A DNA stretch of 64,000 nt. Origin: Maritalea porphyrae (GTDB taxonomy: Bacteria > Pseudomonadota > Alphaproteobacteria > Rhizobiales > Devosiaceae). Every line of letters starts with the position of its first letter. Position 1 is the stretch's first letter. Location: contig NZ_BSNI01000001.1 in the NCBI RefSeq assembly GCF_030159895.1, positions 124,001 through 188,000 of the forward strand, given 5' to 3'. Positions 18,282 to 27,963 of the stretch are shown in pieces. Made by a program: the position numbers and the translations under genes. The notes under the pieces were generated by a model that saw nothing but the letters and a program-made list of their open reading frames with translations, did no database searches and was not told the origin of the DNA.

Positions 18282-18788
18282 TTACAACTCCACGCCTTTG
18301 AGTGTGGCAATGTCTTTGAACAATTCAGAGATTGATTGCAGGAGCATCATGAAGATGCCGAAACACATGACAACTTTGATTGGCCACAGATAGGGGCGCC
18401 AAGCGGTAGGGCTGCGCTCGCCATATTGGAAAGAATAGCTGGTGCTATCGTATGCGCCATAAAGCATAACGCCGAGATAGAAAATCAAGAACAATACCGT
18501 GATCGCGTCTATCTGAGCTTTCTTCTTGTCGGACCACCCGCCATAGAACAGGTCCATACGCACATGCGCGCCCTGTTGCATCGAATAGGGTCCACCCAAA
18601 ATGTAATAAGCGACCATTGCAAATTGCGCCAACTCAAGTGTCCACAATGAAGGCAGAAAAAACGTCTTCGAAATCGAAGACCACAGCAAAATCGCAACCA
18701 TCACAAAAATGAAATACATCATGATCCGGCCCATTCGGTAATTGACCGCATCAACAATCCGGACATATCTGCCCATGAATAACAGCAC
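18282..18788 (-). CDS. dctQ: TRAP transporter small permease DctQ
   Basis: 168-residue protein with four membrane spans, the small TRAP subunit that pairs with DctM. The start is GTG at 18788, sharing one base with the stop of the preceding gene (TAGTG); an ATG at 18776 is a possible alternative. GGPYSMQQGAHVRMDLFYGGW is the conserved central loop of this family. It lies one base from dctM. Confidence 0.85.
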   Translation of the reverse strand: MLLFMGRYVRIVDAVNYRMGRIMMYFIFVMVAILLWSSISKTFFLPSLWTLELAQFAMVAYYILGGPYSMQQGAHVRMDLFYGGWSDKKKAQIDAITVLFLIFYLGVMLYGAYDSTSYSFQYGERSPTAWRPYLWPIKVVMCFGIFMMLLQSISELFKDIATLKGVEL

Positions 18789-19582
18789 TAGTTCCCCTCC
18801 CCGCTGCTCAATACTCCAAGCACGCCAAGAGAATTGCTGATCATCTCAAACAGCACCTGCGCAATTTCTTGCTGTTGATCGGTCGTCGCAATCAAATCGT
18901 TGCGAACCTCAATCATCACATTGAGCAGTCCGTTCTCCATGCCGTGCTTTTTCAGCGTATAGGTGACACCGTCTTCTGGTCCATACGGCTTATTCCGTTC
19001 GATCTTCAGATTTGCGTGATGCGGTGCCAAATCCAGCATTGCATCCGCAAGCCTGCTGTCACTATCGTGCAATATCCCAATTTCGGTTTCTCGGGATTGC
19101 CCACAATAAACAGGCGTGAAGCTGTGGATGGTCACAATAACGCGCTGCGCCCTGCTCCAGCGAAGCGTCCGCTCAACCATCTCACTAAACGGAACAAAAC
19201 TAACATCGACACGCTGCTGATATTGTTCTGGGGAAATCGCCTTATTGCCCGGCACATCAAAGATTTCGCTACGCGATGGGACCGCATCTAACGCTTCAGG
19301 CGGACGATTGCAGTCATAAACGAGCCGCGAAATCTTTCCCACAATGGCTTGCGCATCCAACAACTTGCTGAGCTGTTCAGTTACCTCAAGTGCGCCCGGG
19401 TCCCAGGCAATGTGGCTGCGCTGAATTTCATCACTCAAACCTAGGGTGCCAAACTGTTCTGGAATAAAGTTCGACGCATGCTCACAGATCAACAGAACTG
19501 GCGAACGCCCACCTTCATTGAGCAACTCAACGGCGGCAAAATTTTCGCGATCGATTTTCGACTGTTCTGTAGAAATATTCAC
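18788..19582 (-). CDS. N-formylglutamate amidohydrolase family enzyme
   Basis: 264-residue predicted zinc-dependent hydrolase that cleaves N-acyl (formyl) groups from amino acids. Family motifs are ICEHASNFIPEQFG near residue 30, SHIAWDPGA, LVYDCNRPPEA, and a C-terminal VMIEVRNDLI. The GTG at 19582 has GGGAGGGG just before it; an ATG seven codons upstream lacks a good site. It is the first gene of the TRAP unit, touching dctQ, and divergent from the RpiR regulator. No other histidine-degradation gene is in sight, so a role on an imported N-acyl or amide compound is more likely than histidine breakdown. Confidence 0.8.
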   Translation of the reverse strand: MNISTEQSKIDRENFAAVELLNEGGRSPVLLICEHASNFIPEQFGTLGLSDEIQRSHIAWDPGALEVTEQLSKLLDAQAIVGKISRLVYDCNRPPEALDAVPSRSEIFDVPGNKAISPEQYQQRVDVSFVPFSEMVERTLRWSRAQRVIVTIHSFTPVYCGQSRETEIGILHDSDSRLADAMLDLAPHHANLKIERNKPYGPEDGVTYTLKKHGMENGLLNVMIEVRNDLIATTDQQQEIAQVLFEMISNSLGVLGVLSSGEGN

Positions 19583-19702
19583 AACCCCTCCCGTTTTGTA
19601 CATATTTCTTCAGAATGGATCGCGCTGTCAATATCATTTCTGAAATCTTTTCTTCATATTTGTTCAAATTGTTGGTAAACCGAGAAAAATGGAGATTTAA
19701 CT

Positions 19703-20575
19703 TTGTCCGAAAACGCCAGCACCGTTGCCGAACTGTTGCAATCAAGCTTTGACAATCTCACCCGCGCGGAGCGGCAATTGTCACACTCATTGATGGAAAA
19801 CTATCCGGTGTCTGGGCTCGGCTCGATAACCGCCGTCGCACAAAACGCTGGCGTCTCCACACCAACAGTTGCCCGCATGGTGCAGAAAATTGGCTTCAAA
19901 GGTTTTCCAGAATTCCAAGCGGCGCTGCGCAAGGAAGTTGAAGCAACAATTTCCGATCCAATAGCCAAACATGACACTTGGGCGGATCAGGCGCCCAACG
20001 AGCATATCGTCAACAAGTTCACTGAAGCGGTGATTGACAATATTCGCCACTCCCTCGGGCAACTCGATATTGAAACCTTTGAAAGCTCCTGTGAATTGAT
20101 GGCCGATACGGATCGGTCACTTTTTGTGGTGGGTGGTCGCATAACCCGCGCGTTGGCGGACTATTTCTTCCTGCATATGCAAGTGCTGCGCAAAGATGTG
20201 ACTCACATACAATCCATCTCAAACGCTTGGCCGCACTATCTGCTTGATATAAAAAAAGACGATGTGATCGTAATATTCGATGTGCGCCGGTACGAGAATT
20301 CGACGTTAAAACTCGCCGAAATGGCCGCAGAAGCAGGCGCAAAGATCATCCTGTTTACAGACCAATGGCTATCACCAATCGCTAAATTGGCCGACCACAC
20401 TTTCAGCCTAAAAATCGTTGTGCCTTCTGCTTGGGACAGCTCCGTCACAACAATGCTTCTCGTTGAGACCATCATTGCTGACGTGCAACAACGCACTTGG
20501 CCAGAAACCCGCGAGCGCATGGAAGAACTTGAAGTTATGTTCGACCGCACGCGCTTTTTCCGCAAGTTCACCTAA
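19703..20575 (+). CDS. RpiR/MurR-family transcriptional regulator
   Basis: 290-residue regulator with an N-terminal helix-turn-helix (GSITAVAQNAGVSTPTVARMVQKIGF, about residues 39-64) and a C-terminal SIS domain (about 130-250) that usually binds a sugar phosphate or similar effector. The start is TTG at 19703, eight bases after GGAG, giving MSENASTVAELLQ. It is divergent from the amidohydrolase-TRAP-ligase unit with about 120 bp between starts, so it is the likely local regulator. Confidence 0.83.
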   Translation: MSENASTVAELLQSSFDNLTRAERQLSHSLMENYPVSGLGSITAVAQNAGVSTPTVARMVQKIGFKGFPEFQAALRKEVEATISDPIAKHDTWADQAPNEHIVNKFTEAVIDNIRHSLGQLDIETFESSCELMADTDRSLFVVGGRITRALADYFFLHMQVLRKDVTHIQSISNAWPHYLLDIKKDDVIVIFDVRRYENSTLKLAEMAAEAGAKIILFTDQWLSPIAKLADHTFSLKIVVPSAWDSSVTTMLLVETIIADVQQRTWPETRERMEELEVMFDRTRFFRKFT

Positions 20576-20640
20576 CAATAGGGCTGGCGCGGCAAAGCTT
20601 TTGATTGTCCACTCCTTCAATATGTGGCACCACCCAAACC

Positions 20641-21855
20641 ATGACAAAATCAATCGCAATTATTGGTGGTGGCCCTGCCGGCTTAGCGGCCGCAGAAGCG
20701 CTGATCAACACCGGCCATAGAGTTACCATCTATGAAGCGATGCCCACTCCCGCGCGCAAGTTTTTGTGGGCCGGGAAATCGGGTTTAAACATCACCCATG
20801 CGGAAAATTTTGAAACATTCAAAACCCGATTTGGCGCAGCGTCTGACCGGCTCAAATCTGCTCTTGATGATTTCTCATCAGATGCCATTCAAAAATGGGC
20901 AAACGATCTTGGTGTAGAAACATTCGTCGGCTCTTCAGGACGTGTTTTTCCAAAGGCTATGAAAGCCTCGCCCTTACTTCGAGCCTGGCTCAACAAACTC
21001 GACAAAGCGGGCGTTGAGCTAAAAACCCGCCACAAATGGGTTGGTTTCAAAGACAACAAACTACTATTCAGCACCGTGGACGGACCTATCCAAATCGGGG
21101 CGGATGCAACAATTTTGGCACTAGGCGGCGCATCATACCAGCGACTTGGATCAACTGCAGAATGGGTGCCTTGGCTGGCAGAGCGCGAAATCGCAATTGC
21201 CCCGTTCAAACCGGCAAATTGCGGTTTTGATGTAGCTTGGAGCGATCACTTCATCGAACGCTTTGCGGGCGCACCAGTGAAAACAGTAACCGCAATATCA
21301 GGACAAGGCGCTTCAAAAGGCGAATTCGTTATTTCAAAGTTTGGGGTCGAAGGAAGCCTAATCTACACACACGCAGCCAATTTGCGCGACACTATCGAAA
21401 CCGCTGGCCATGCCACACTGCACCTCGACCTCGCACCAGGTAAGTCTGAGGATCAACTCTGCAAATCACTAGAGCGACAAAATCCAAAACAAAGTCTCTC
21501 CAATCGTTTGCGCAAGGGCGCCAAACTCACCGGTGTGAAAGCAGCCCTTGTGCGCGAATTGCGACCTGATGCCGGCAAATTGGCTCCGGCTGAATTGGCC
21601 GCTTCGCTCAAAAAACTGCCGATCAAATTAAGCAGCACGCGCCCTATCGACGAAGCCATTTCTGTAGCTGGCGGTATTCAATGGTCCGAATTGGACGCAA
21701 ATCTGATGTTGGACAAAATGCCATCCATATTTGTTGCTGGCGAGATGATCGATTGGGAGGCGCCAACTGGCGGTTACCTCATCACCGCTTGCATGGCGAC
21801 GGGCCGCGCTGCCGCAAAGGGTGCCCACAATTGGCTTTCAAAAAACGAACTGTGA
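20641..21855 (+). CDS. HI0933-like/BaiN-type flavoprotein (NAD(P)/FAD-dependent oxidoreductase)
   Basis: 404-residue cytoplasmic flavoprotein of unknown substrate. An N-terminal dinucleotide fold (IAIIGGGPAGLAAAEALI) is followed by the family hallmark RKFLWAGKSGLNITHAE, SSGRVFPKAMKASPLLRAW, and a C-terminal GGIQWSELDANLMLDKMPSI with FVAGEMIDWEAPTGGY. The ATG at 20641 is used because the Rossmann fold begins at once; the longer frame from 20605 has no ribosome-binding site. It looks like a single housekeeping gene not tied to its neighbours. Confidence 0.83.
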   Translation: MTKSIAIIGGGPAGLAAAEALINTGHRVTIYEAMPTPARKFLWAGKSGLNITHAENFETFKTRFGAASDRLKSALDDFSSDAIQKWANDLGVETFVGSSGRVFPKAMKASPLLRAWLNKLDKAGVELKTRHKWVGFKDNKLLFSTVDGPIQIGADATILALGGASYQRLGSTAEWVPWLAEREIAIAPFKPANCGFDVAWSDHFIERFAGAPVKTVTAISGQGASKGEFVISKFGVEGSLIYTHAANLRDTIETAGHATLHLDLAPGKSEDQLCKSLERQNPKQSLSNRLRKGAKLTGVKAALVRELRPDAGKLAPAELAASLKKLPIKLSSTRPIDEAISVAGGIQWSELDANLMLDKMPSIFVAGEMIDWEAPTGGYLITACMATGRAAAKGAHNWLSKNEL

Positions 21856-21936
21856 GAAACTTGGATATTTCGGTCAGTCCCACCTCGTGACAATCAATAG
21901 TCTTCTGCTAAGTTTAAATTGCATTGGGGAGAAATC

Positions 21937-22476
21937 ATGGACCACTCAAACTACGTCATTGATCAACTGATTTCGGCTAAGTCAATCGCCGCACGCGTCG
22001 AAGATTTGGCTGCAGAGATTTCTGAAACGTTTGCCGATACCGACAAACTGATCGTTGTCGGCTTATTGCGCGGCTCGTTTGTGTTTATCTCTGACCTCGT
22101 CCGCGAACTTGAACTACCCGTTGAAGTGGACTTCTTGGAAGCATCTTCTTACGGCAACAGCACAGAATCCTCCCGCGAGGTGCGGATCTTAAAAGACTTG
22201 CGTGGTGAGATTGAAGGTCGCGACGTGCTCGTGGTCGAAGACATTGTTGACACGGGCTATACCCTGACGCACGTCACGAATTTGCTTAAATCACGCAACC
22301 CAAAACGACTGGAAGTTTGCGCATTGCTCGATAAGCCATCGCGCCGAGAAGTCGACATAAAAGCCACTTGGACAGGGTTTGAAATTCCGGACGAATTTGT
22401 GGTTGGCTATGGCATTGACTATGCACAGCGCAATCGCAACCTGCCTTACATCGGCAAGGTCCGTTTCACTTCGTAA
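21937..22476 (+). CDS. hpt: Hypoxanthine phosphoribosyltransferase
   Basis: 179-residue purine-salvage enzyme that makes IMP or GMP from hypoxanthine or guanine and PRPP. The PRPP-binding motif is [31 protein letters not shown] near residue 45 and [13 protein letters not shown] are conserved, as is [19 protein letters not shown] near the end. The ATG at 21937 has GGGGAG upstream. It is monocistronic, with a convergent neighbour 8 bases away. Confidence 0.92.
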   Translation: MDHSNYVIDQLISAKSIAARVEDLAAEISETFADTDKLIVVGLLRGSFVFISDLVRELELPVEVDFLEASSYGNSTESSREVRILKDLRGEIEGRDVLVVEDIVDTGYTLTHVTNLLKSRNPKRLEVCALLDKPSRREVDIKATWTGFEIPDEFVVGYGIDYAQRNRNLPYIGKVRFTS

Positions 22477-22483
22477 TCACTGC

Positions 22484-23188
22484 TCAATTTGGCACGAGCT
22501 CAAAGTCAGCAATCCTTGTAAAGGGTGCGCCAGGCTCAGCCTCTTCATATAGACAAATCCGATCGAGAATGTGCGTACGCTCAAGCACGGGCTTAAACCA
22601 TTTCTTTGCGCCGAAAAGCATTGCAGGTCCCGTGGTTTCATCAAGTGGATCTGATAGCGTCATGTGCATCCGAAACTGCTCCATAACATAGGGATAGCCC
22701 CATTTATCGAGCAGCTCTACCTGCCTTTCACTAAGCCCAGCAGCCATCCGCTTTTCGCGGCGCGCAGCACTAAGCGGCGCACGAAATGGATCAAAAACTT
22801 CAACACATTGCGCAGCAAAACCCGACAATGCTTCACTTTGCGCCTTCGGCACCAATGCCAAGAAACGCCCGATTACCTTAAGTTTCAACGCGCCGATTTC
22901 CACGGCATTTCGCTGCCGCGCGAAGTCCGCCACTGCCGCTTCAAGTTGAGAAAGACTTTTCCCCTCGGCCAATCGATAGGGCGGCTTCAGCGTTGCGTGA
23001 AATCCATAACGTCGAGGCGATTGCGTGTGGCTACACAAATCAAGGTTTACGAGTTCAGACAAATTTGGAATTTCAACATTTTTGCCTGTCAAACAATTGC
23101 GGCCAAGCCACTGGCTGCCCAATACCCACAATTCAGACGATGGTGCAGGCGCAAAATAAATTCCGTACCGCTTTGTGTTTTCGCCCAT
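22484..23188 (-). CDS. DUF1045 / 2H-type phosphoesterase family protein
   Basis: 234-residue protein related to the putative phosphonate-metabolism protein of phn operons. Two His-x-Thr motifs of the 2H phosphoesterase fold are visible, RYGFHATLKPPY near residue 54 and FRMHMTLSDPL near 178. The ATG at 23188 starts at the conserved KRYGIYFAP; a frame extending to 23341 is not conserved in character. No phn genes are in the window, so it may act on cyclic phosphates or be a stranded phosphonate gene. The ribosome-binding site is weak. Confidence 0.75.
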   Translation of the reverse strand: MGENTKRYGIYFAPAPSSELWVLGSQWLGRNCLTGKNVEIPNLSELVNLDLCSHTQSPRRYGFHATLKPPYRLAEGKSLSQLEAAVADFARQRNAVEIGALKLKVIGRFLALVPKAQSEALSGFAAQCVEVFDPFRAPLSAARREKRMAAGLSERQVELLDKWGYPYVMEQFRMHMTLSDPLDETTGPAMLFGAKKWFKPVLERTHILDRICLYEEAEPGAPFTRIADFELVPN

Positions 23189-23344
23189 AAAGTGTGCCCA
23201 AGAACCAACTTTTTTAAAAAGGAATATGTCGCGGGTTTGCCGCAAACACATAACAGTTTCATGACACGCATTATAGACGATGGATTTGCATCGATAGCAA
23301 TTTCTATGAGCAAATGATTGGGCCAGCTCTAGCCGGCCCAATAT

Positions 23345-24106
23345 TTAGCTATTCAAAGTCTCTGGCGACTTTCCAAGAATGATCATGCTCAACAGATCAT
23401 CATCCGTCACGTCGGCGACATCTACTGTGCCAACAAGCTTACCGTTTTTCATCACCGAAGCTCGATCGCAAAGCGCCATAACGTCATGGATGTCATGGCT
23501 GATCAAAAAGATACCGATGCCCGCTTTCTTGAGCTCTTTGATAAGATCAGAAACCATTTGGGTTTCATGCGGACCAAGCGCCGCAGTTGGCTCGTCCATA
23601 ATCAATATTTTAGCGTCAAAATAGACAGCTCTAGCAATCGCCACAGATTGACGTTGGCCGCCAGACAAAGCAGAAACTGGTGCCGAAAACTTCTCAAAAT
23701 TTGGGTTCAGTGTCCCCATAATTTTGCGCGTTTCAGCCTCCATCGCATCATCGTCAACAAACCCCATATTTGACATCAACTCGCGACCCAAAAACAGGTT
23801 CGACGCCGCGTCCAAATTGTCGGCCAATGCTAAGGTCTGATAGATGGTTTCAATATTGTGGGCCCGCGCGTCACGCGGATTATTGATTTCAACAGCTTTG
23901 CCATTGATCAATATCTCGCCACCATCTTTTCGATAGGCGCCTGAGAGAACCTTGATCAGCGTCGACTTACCCGCGCCATTGTGCCCGAGCAGCCCAACAA
24001 CTTCGCCCGGGTGAACATCAATACTGACATGGTCAACGGCCTTGATGCCGCCAAAGGACACTTGGATATCGCGCATTTCCACAAGCGGTGTTTTTGATTG
24101 TGTCAT
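23345..24106 (-). CDS. xylG: Xylose ABC transporter ATP-binding protein (single-domain)
   Basis: 253-residue ATPase of the xylose importer. Walker A is [11 protein letters not shown], the signature [14 protein letters not shown] and Walker [14 protein letters not shown]. It has only one nucleotide-binding domain, unlike the roughly 500-residue duplicated XylG of enterics; single-domain versions (as with FrcA) occur in alphaproteobacteria and would act as homodimers. It lies nine bases after xylH and ends the xylFHG unit. Confidence 0.87.
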   Translation of the reverse strand: MTQSKTPLVEMRDIQVSFGGIKAVDHVSIDVHPGEVVGLLGHNGAGKSTLIKVLSGAYRKDGGEILINGKAVEINNPRDARAHNIETIYQTLALADNLDAASNLFLGRELMSNMGFVDDDAMEAETRKIMGTLNPNFEKFSAPVSALSGGQRQSVAIARAVYFDAKILIMDEPTAALGPHETQMVSDLIKELKKAGIGIFLISHDIHDVMALCDRASVMKNGKLVGTVDVADVTDDDLLSMIILGKSPETLNS

Positions 24107-24115
24107 GTCTTCCTC

Positions 24116-25378
24116 CTAGTGTCCGGTTCTGCGGCGATAGGCGATGTCTAGATAGACAGCGAATACTAAAACAAATCCAACAACGATTGACTGCAAAGGC
24201 GCATCCACACCCACCATCGCCATGCCAGACTGCAGGCTTTGCATAATGAGAGCACCAAGCAACGCGCCATAAATGGTGCCAAAACCACCCGCCAGGGCCG
24301 TACCACCGATCACGGCAGCAGCAATCACACGAAGCTCATCTAACGTACCCAAATCGTTGCCAACAGAGCCCAAACGAGCCGAAGCGATCACCGCCGCAAT
24401 GGCCGTCAGACCACCCATCAATGCAAAAACTTTTACGGTTAGCAGCTTGGTATCAATCCCAGAAAGCTCTGCGGCTTCTGGGTTTCCGCCTGTCGCAAAA
24501 ATGTAGCGCCCAAACCTTGTCCGTTTTGCAATTATGGTCATTACAATCGCAACAATCACAACAATTAGAACCGGAATAGCGACCCCATGCACCACCGCAA
24601 ACTGTGGGATTTCTTCGCCACGCGCTGCAAATATGCGTTTTACCGCACCTTTGGACAAGGGATAGGAATTCATTATGGTGACAAACCCCATGATCAACCC
24701 AATGGCAATTGCACCCAGCGTATACTCCGCCCAAATCGGCTTCAAAGAGAACCCATGGCTCTTCTTCTGTCGACGGCTTTGAACCATCAGCACAACAGCA
24801 ACTAGAGAAGCCAAAGCCCCTGCCAACCAGCTCAAATTCGCACCAAGCGTGCCCTCAGCACCACCGCCCAGCAATCGATAGGTTGCATCAAGTGGCGCAA
24901 CCGTCTGCCCAGTGGTCACCCACCATGCGGCACCGCGATACATCAAATAGCCGCCCAGAGTTACAATGAAGGACGGCACGGCCAAATAGCCAATGACCCA
25001 CCCTTGCGCAGCGCCAATGACGACACCAACGCCAATGCCAAACAGCACAGTGACGATCCAGATTGCGGGATGCTCGAACCCAAGATATTGGGGTAAAAAA
25101 TGAACCTGAAGCGCACCCATTAGCATACCGATGAGGCCAAGAAGTGAGCCAACCGACAAATCAATGTGCCGCGTGACGATGACAAACACCATACCTGTTG
25201 CCATCACAGCGACAGATGCAGTTTGCACAGACAGGTTAAACAGATTACGTGGCGTTAGAAATCGCCCATCCGTCACCAAATTGAAAGATAACCAAAGGAA
25301 CAGAAGCGCACCGATCATGCCCAGCATGCGGGTGTCTAATTCTAGCCCTTTGAAGAACTTTTTGAGCAGGTCTAACAT
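24116..25378 (-). CDS. xylH: Xylose ABC transporter permease XylH
   Basis: 420-residue inner-membrane permease with ten or more hydrophobic spans. Landmarks are GMVFVIVTRHIDLSVGSLLG, VPSFIVTLGGYLMYRGAAW and AAAVIGGTALAGGFGTIYGA, which belong to the branched-chain/ribose/xylose permease family. Length and its place between xylF and xylG support XylH. It follows xylF after a 118-nt gap with a strong hairpin. Confidence 0.9.
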   Translation of the reverse strand: MLDLLKKFFKGLELDTRMLGMIGALLFLWLSFNLVTDGRFLTPRNLFNLSVQTASVAVMATGMVFVIVTRHIDLSVGSLLGLIGMLMGALQVHFLPQYLGFEHPAIWIVTVLFGIGVGVVIGAAQGWVIGYLAVPSFIVTLGGYLMYRGAAWWVTTGQTVAPLDATYRLLGGGAEGTLGANLSWLAGALASLVAVVLMVQSRRQKKSHGFSLKPIWAEYTLGAIAIGLIMGFVTIMNSYPLSKGAVKRIFAARGEEIPQFAVVHGVAIPVLIVVIVAIVMTIIAKRTRFGRYIFATGGNPEAAELSGIDTKLLTVKVFALMGGLTAIAAVIASARLGSVGNDLGTLDELRVIAAAVIGGTALAGGFGTIYGALLGALIMQSLQSGMAMVGVDAPLQSIVVGFVLVFAVYLDIAYRRRTGH

Positions 25379-25463
25379 TGCTCTACCATACCTCTAAACG
25401 CAAAAGGTCCACCACATTCAAATATGATCCAATCAGAATGTAGTAGACCAATCAAACAATGGT

Positions 25464-25488
25464 CGCTCGCAGGACAAGCCTGCGAGCG
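25464..25488 (-). promoter_or_regulatory. Hairpin between xylF and xylH
   Basis: Ten perfect pairs (CGCTCGCAGG / CCTGCGAGCG) around a 5-nt loop. No T-run follows on the minus strand. It probably protects the xylF message end or lowers expression of the membrane genes. Confidence 0.6.
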
Positions 25489-25496
25489 CTTTATTG

Positions 25497-26528
25497 CTAT
25501 TTGCAAACAGCAACCTTGCTAGCGTCAACGCCAACACACAATGCGTCTTTTGAAATCCAACCAGCATCCAAAACTACGTTCAATTCTGAAGCAGTAATTG
25601 GAACAGGCGCCAAGAACTTGGCTTGAATTTCTGTGCCTGCTGGTGATGTCCAAGTTGCTGAGCCTTCAATATCAGAAAGCGAAGCACCGCCTGCTAGTGC
25701 AACGGCAATATTACCAGCAGCTTTTCCGAGCTCACGGGCATCTTTCCAAACAGAAACGGTCTGCGTACCCAAGGCAACGCGGTTAAGCGCAGCGTGGTCG
25801 CCATCTTGACCAGATACTGGAATGCCTTCCATGCCTTGTGCGGTCAGCGCAGCAACAACACCGCCTGCTGTACCATCGTTTGAAGCAACAACAGCATCAA
25901 CATTGTTGTCGTTTGCTGTCAGAATTTGCTCCATGTTGCGCTGCGCGTTCGCTGGAACCCAACCATCTGTATAGGCTTCGTCAACAATTGTGATATCGCC
26001 GGCATCAATTGCTGCCTGCAGCACTTCTTGTTGTCCACCACGCAAGAAATCAGCGTTCGGATCTGTAGGTGAGCCTTTGATCATCACATAGTTGCCTTTT
26101 GGCTGAGCAGCCAAAACAGCACGTGCTTGCATGCGACCAACTTCAACATTGTCAAAAGTCAGATAGAATGCACGGCCATCTTCGATTAGACGGTCATAAG
26201 CAACAACTGGAATGCCTTCATCCGTTGCAGCATCAACTGCTGGGCCAACGGCAGAAGCGTCTTGCGCCAAAATAATCAACGCGTTTGCACCACGTGCAAT
26301 CAAGCTTTCAATGTCAGATAGCTGCTTGGCCGAAGAGGCCTGTGCGTCAGCTGAAATATACTCAGCGCCCGCGGCTTCCAAAGCCGCCTTAATGGCCGCT
26401 TCATCGGTCTTCCAACGTTCTTCTTGAAAGTTTGACCAGCTCACACCAACAACCAAGTCAGCAGCCAATGCGTTTGATGCAACACCCATGCTCATTACAG
26501 CAGCGGTTGCCAATAGAATCTTTTTCAT
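25497..26528 (-). CDS. xylF: D-xylose-binding periplasmic protein XylF
   Basis: 343-residue binding protein with a signal peptide of about 22 residues (cleavage near SNALA). The mature start [20 protein letters not shown] matches XylF, as do [28 protein letters not shown] and [13 protein letters not shown]. It heads the xylFHG unit, divergent from the ROK regulator, with a candidate XylR operator about 84-106 bp upstream of its start. Confidence 0.92.
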   Translation of the reverse strand: MKKILLATAAVMSMGVASNALAADLVVGVSWSNFQEERWKTDEAAIKAALEAAGAEYISADAQASSAKQLSDIESLIARGANALIILAQDASAVGPAVDAATDEGIPVVAYDRLIEDGRAFYLTFDNVEVGRMQARAVLAAQPKGNYVMIKGSPTDPNADFLRGGQQEVLQAAIDAGDITIVDEAYTDGWVPANAQRNMEQILTANDNNVDAVVASNDGTAGGVVAALTAQGMEGIPVSGQDGDHAALNRVALGTQTVSVWKDARELGKAAGNIAVALAGGASLSDIEGSATWTSPAGTEIQAKFLAPVPITASELNVVLDAGWISKDALCVGVDASKVAVCK

Positions 26529-26611
26529 AATTTCCTCCCGTAAAACTCTCGCCTCACTGACAATTCAATTTTGTCCAACATTGACAGCGGGCAGCATTAT
26601 CGGTAGCAATT

Positions 26612-26634
26612 TTAAATTCGAAAATCAAATTAAA
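26612..26634. promoter_or_regulatory. Candidate XylR (ROK) operator, xylF side
   Basis: Inverted repeat of 10-bp arms (TTAAATTCGA and TCAAATTAAA) around AAA. The 27 bases at 26611-26637 match 34278-34304 upstream of xylB at 24 positions. The two matching sites lie in front of the transport unit and the catabolic unit of xylose use. Confidence 0.7.
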
Positions 26635-26733
26635 TAATGCATTTTTTGTAAGACGCTGAATATAATAGAGAAAATACAAGGGTATCTCGCAAAACTATTT
26701 TGAGCTAAAACCGTATTTCAGTTGGAGTTGATC

Positions 26734-27963
26734 ATGTTTGATCAGGAAGGATATGCCGTGTTGGGAGAACAAAGGACACTGGGTCGCCGCGCACTTTTAG
26801 CGCAGATTCGCAAAAGCGGTCCCGTGCCACGCATTGAGCTTTCAGAACAAACAGGAATTAGTCGTGCGACCGTCACCACGGTAACCGCGGAACTGATTGA
26901 GCGAGGATTGGTTGAAGAAATCCCGGTCGAACCCAAAGGCAAAGACCTAAAACGCGGACGCCCCAAAGTTGACCTTAAGATACGCGGAAGCGCTTTCTAT
27001 GTAGCGGGCGCAAAATTGGCAAACAAATCTGTTGCAATCGTCATTGCGAACTTCGAAGGCACGGTTATTAGCGAGTATGAGCAAGCACTCGACACCACCA
27101 CATACGCAGCCAAAGACCTTGTCGATGTCTTTGCAAATCATCTTCACCATGCATGCGACAATGCTAGCATCAAACTAAGCCAAATCAGCGCAATAGGTGT
27201 CGGCCTGGCGGGCATCGTCGATGCAAGTCTTGGTGTCGTGCGATGGTCGCCATCACTGATTGAGCGCAATGTTGAACTGAAAAAATTACTTAGCGACAAA
27301 CTCAAAAAACCAACCTTCATCGATAACGACGCCAACCTTGTTGCCAAAGCCGAACAGCATTTCGGTATGGGCAAGGGCGTATCCGATTTTATTGTCGTAA
27401 CCATCGAAAACGGCGTCGGCATGGGCATTGTTTTGGGCGATGAGTTGTATCGCGGCACCAGAGGGTGCGGCGCAGAATTTGGCCACACCAAGGTGCATTT
27501 GGATGGCGCACTATGTCGTTGTGGTCAGCGCGGATGCTTGGAGGCTTATGTCGCCGACTACGCCCTCTTGCGCGAAAGATCGTTGGGCCAAGATATCTCA
27601 GAAAACGAAGCCACCCAAGAAGGCATGGCCAAGCTAATTGAGAGCGCCAAAAATGGCGATAGAACCGCTCAGTCTATATTGCAGCGCGCGGCACGCATGT
27701 TCGCGCTTGGCCTATCCAACCTTGTAAACATATTTGATCCACAACTGATCATCCTATCGGGCGAGCGAATGCAGCTCGACTTTTTGTATGCCGACGATGT
27801 GCTTGAAAGCATTAAAGAAACCGTCGTGCAAGTCGACGCCCCTCCCCCACAGATCGTTGTCCATAAATGGGGAGATATGATGTGGGCGACAGGAGCTGCT
27901 GCCTACGCAATTGAGGGTCTTACGGAACTCGAATTAAGAGGTATGTCCGAAAATGCGGCTTAG
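26734..27963 (+). CDS. xylR: ROK-family transcriptional regulator of xylose genes (XylR-like)
   Basis: 409-residue repressor with an N-terminal winged helix (ALLAQIRKSGPVPRIELSEQ and ISRATVTTVTAELIERGLV, about residues 21-70) and a ROK sugar-kinase-like domain. The ROK zinc motif is CRCGQRGCLEAYV near residue 263, and the ATP-loop GVGLAGIVD is kept. The ATG at 26734 has GGAG eight bases upstream; a TTG at 26722 is less likely. It is divergent from xylFHG, and its last 11 bases overlap the CRTAC1-like gene. Confidence 0.87.
   Translation: MFDQEGYAVLGEQRTLGRRALLAQIRKSGPVPRIELSEQTGISRATVTTVTAELIERGLVEEIPVEPKGKDLKRGRPKVDLKIRGSAFYVAGAKLANKSVAIVIANFEGTVISEYEQALDTTTYAAKDLVDVFANHLHHACDNASIKLSQISAIGVGLAGIVDASLGVVRWSPSLIERNVELKKLLSDKLKKPTFIDNDANLVAKAEQHFGMGKGVSDFIVVTIENGVGMGIVLGDELYRGTRGCGAEFGHTKVHLDGALCRCGQRGCLEAYVADYALLRERSLGQDISENEATQEGMAKLIESAKNGDRTAQSILQRAARMFALGLSNLVNIFDPQLIILSGERMQLDFLYADDVLESIKETVVQVDAPPPQIVVHKWGDMMWATGAAAYAIEGLTELELRGMSENAA

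Noticed and set aside
19561-19603. ATG at 19603 as start of the amidohydrolase gene
   Set aside because: The strong GGGAGGGG site lies between it and the GTG at 19582, which is therefore preferred.
22664-23317. Open frame of 217 codons on the plus strand
   Set aside because: It lies opposite the DUF1045 gene, which has conserved motifs; the plus-strand product is rich in Cys, Arg and His without pattern.
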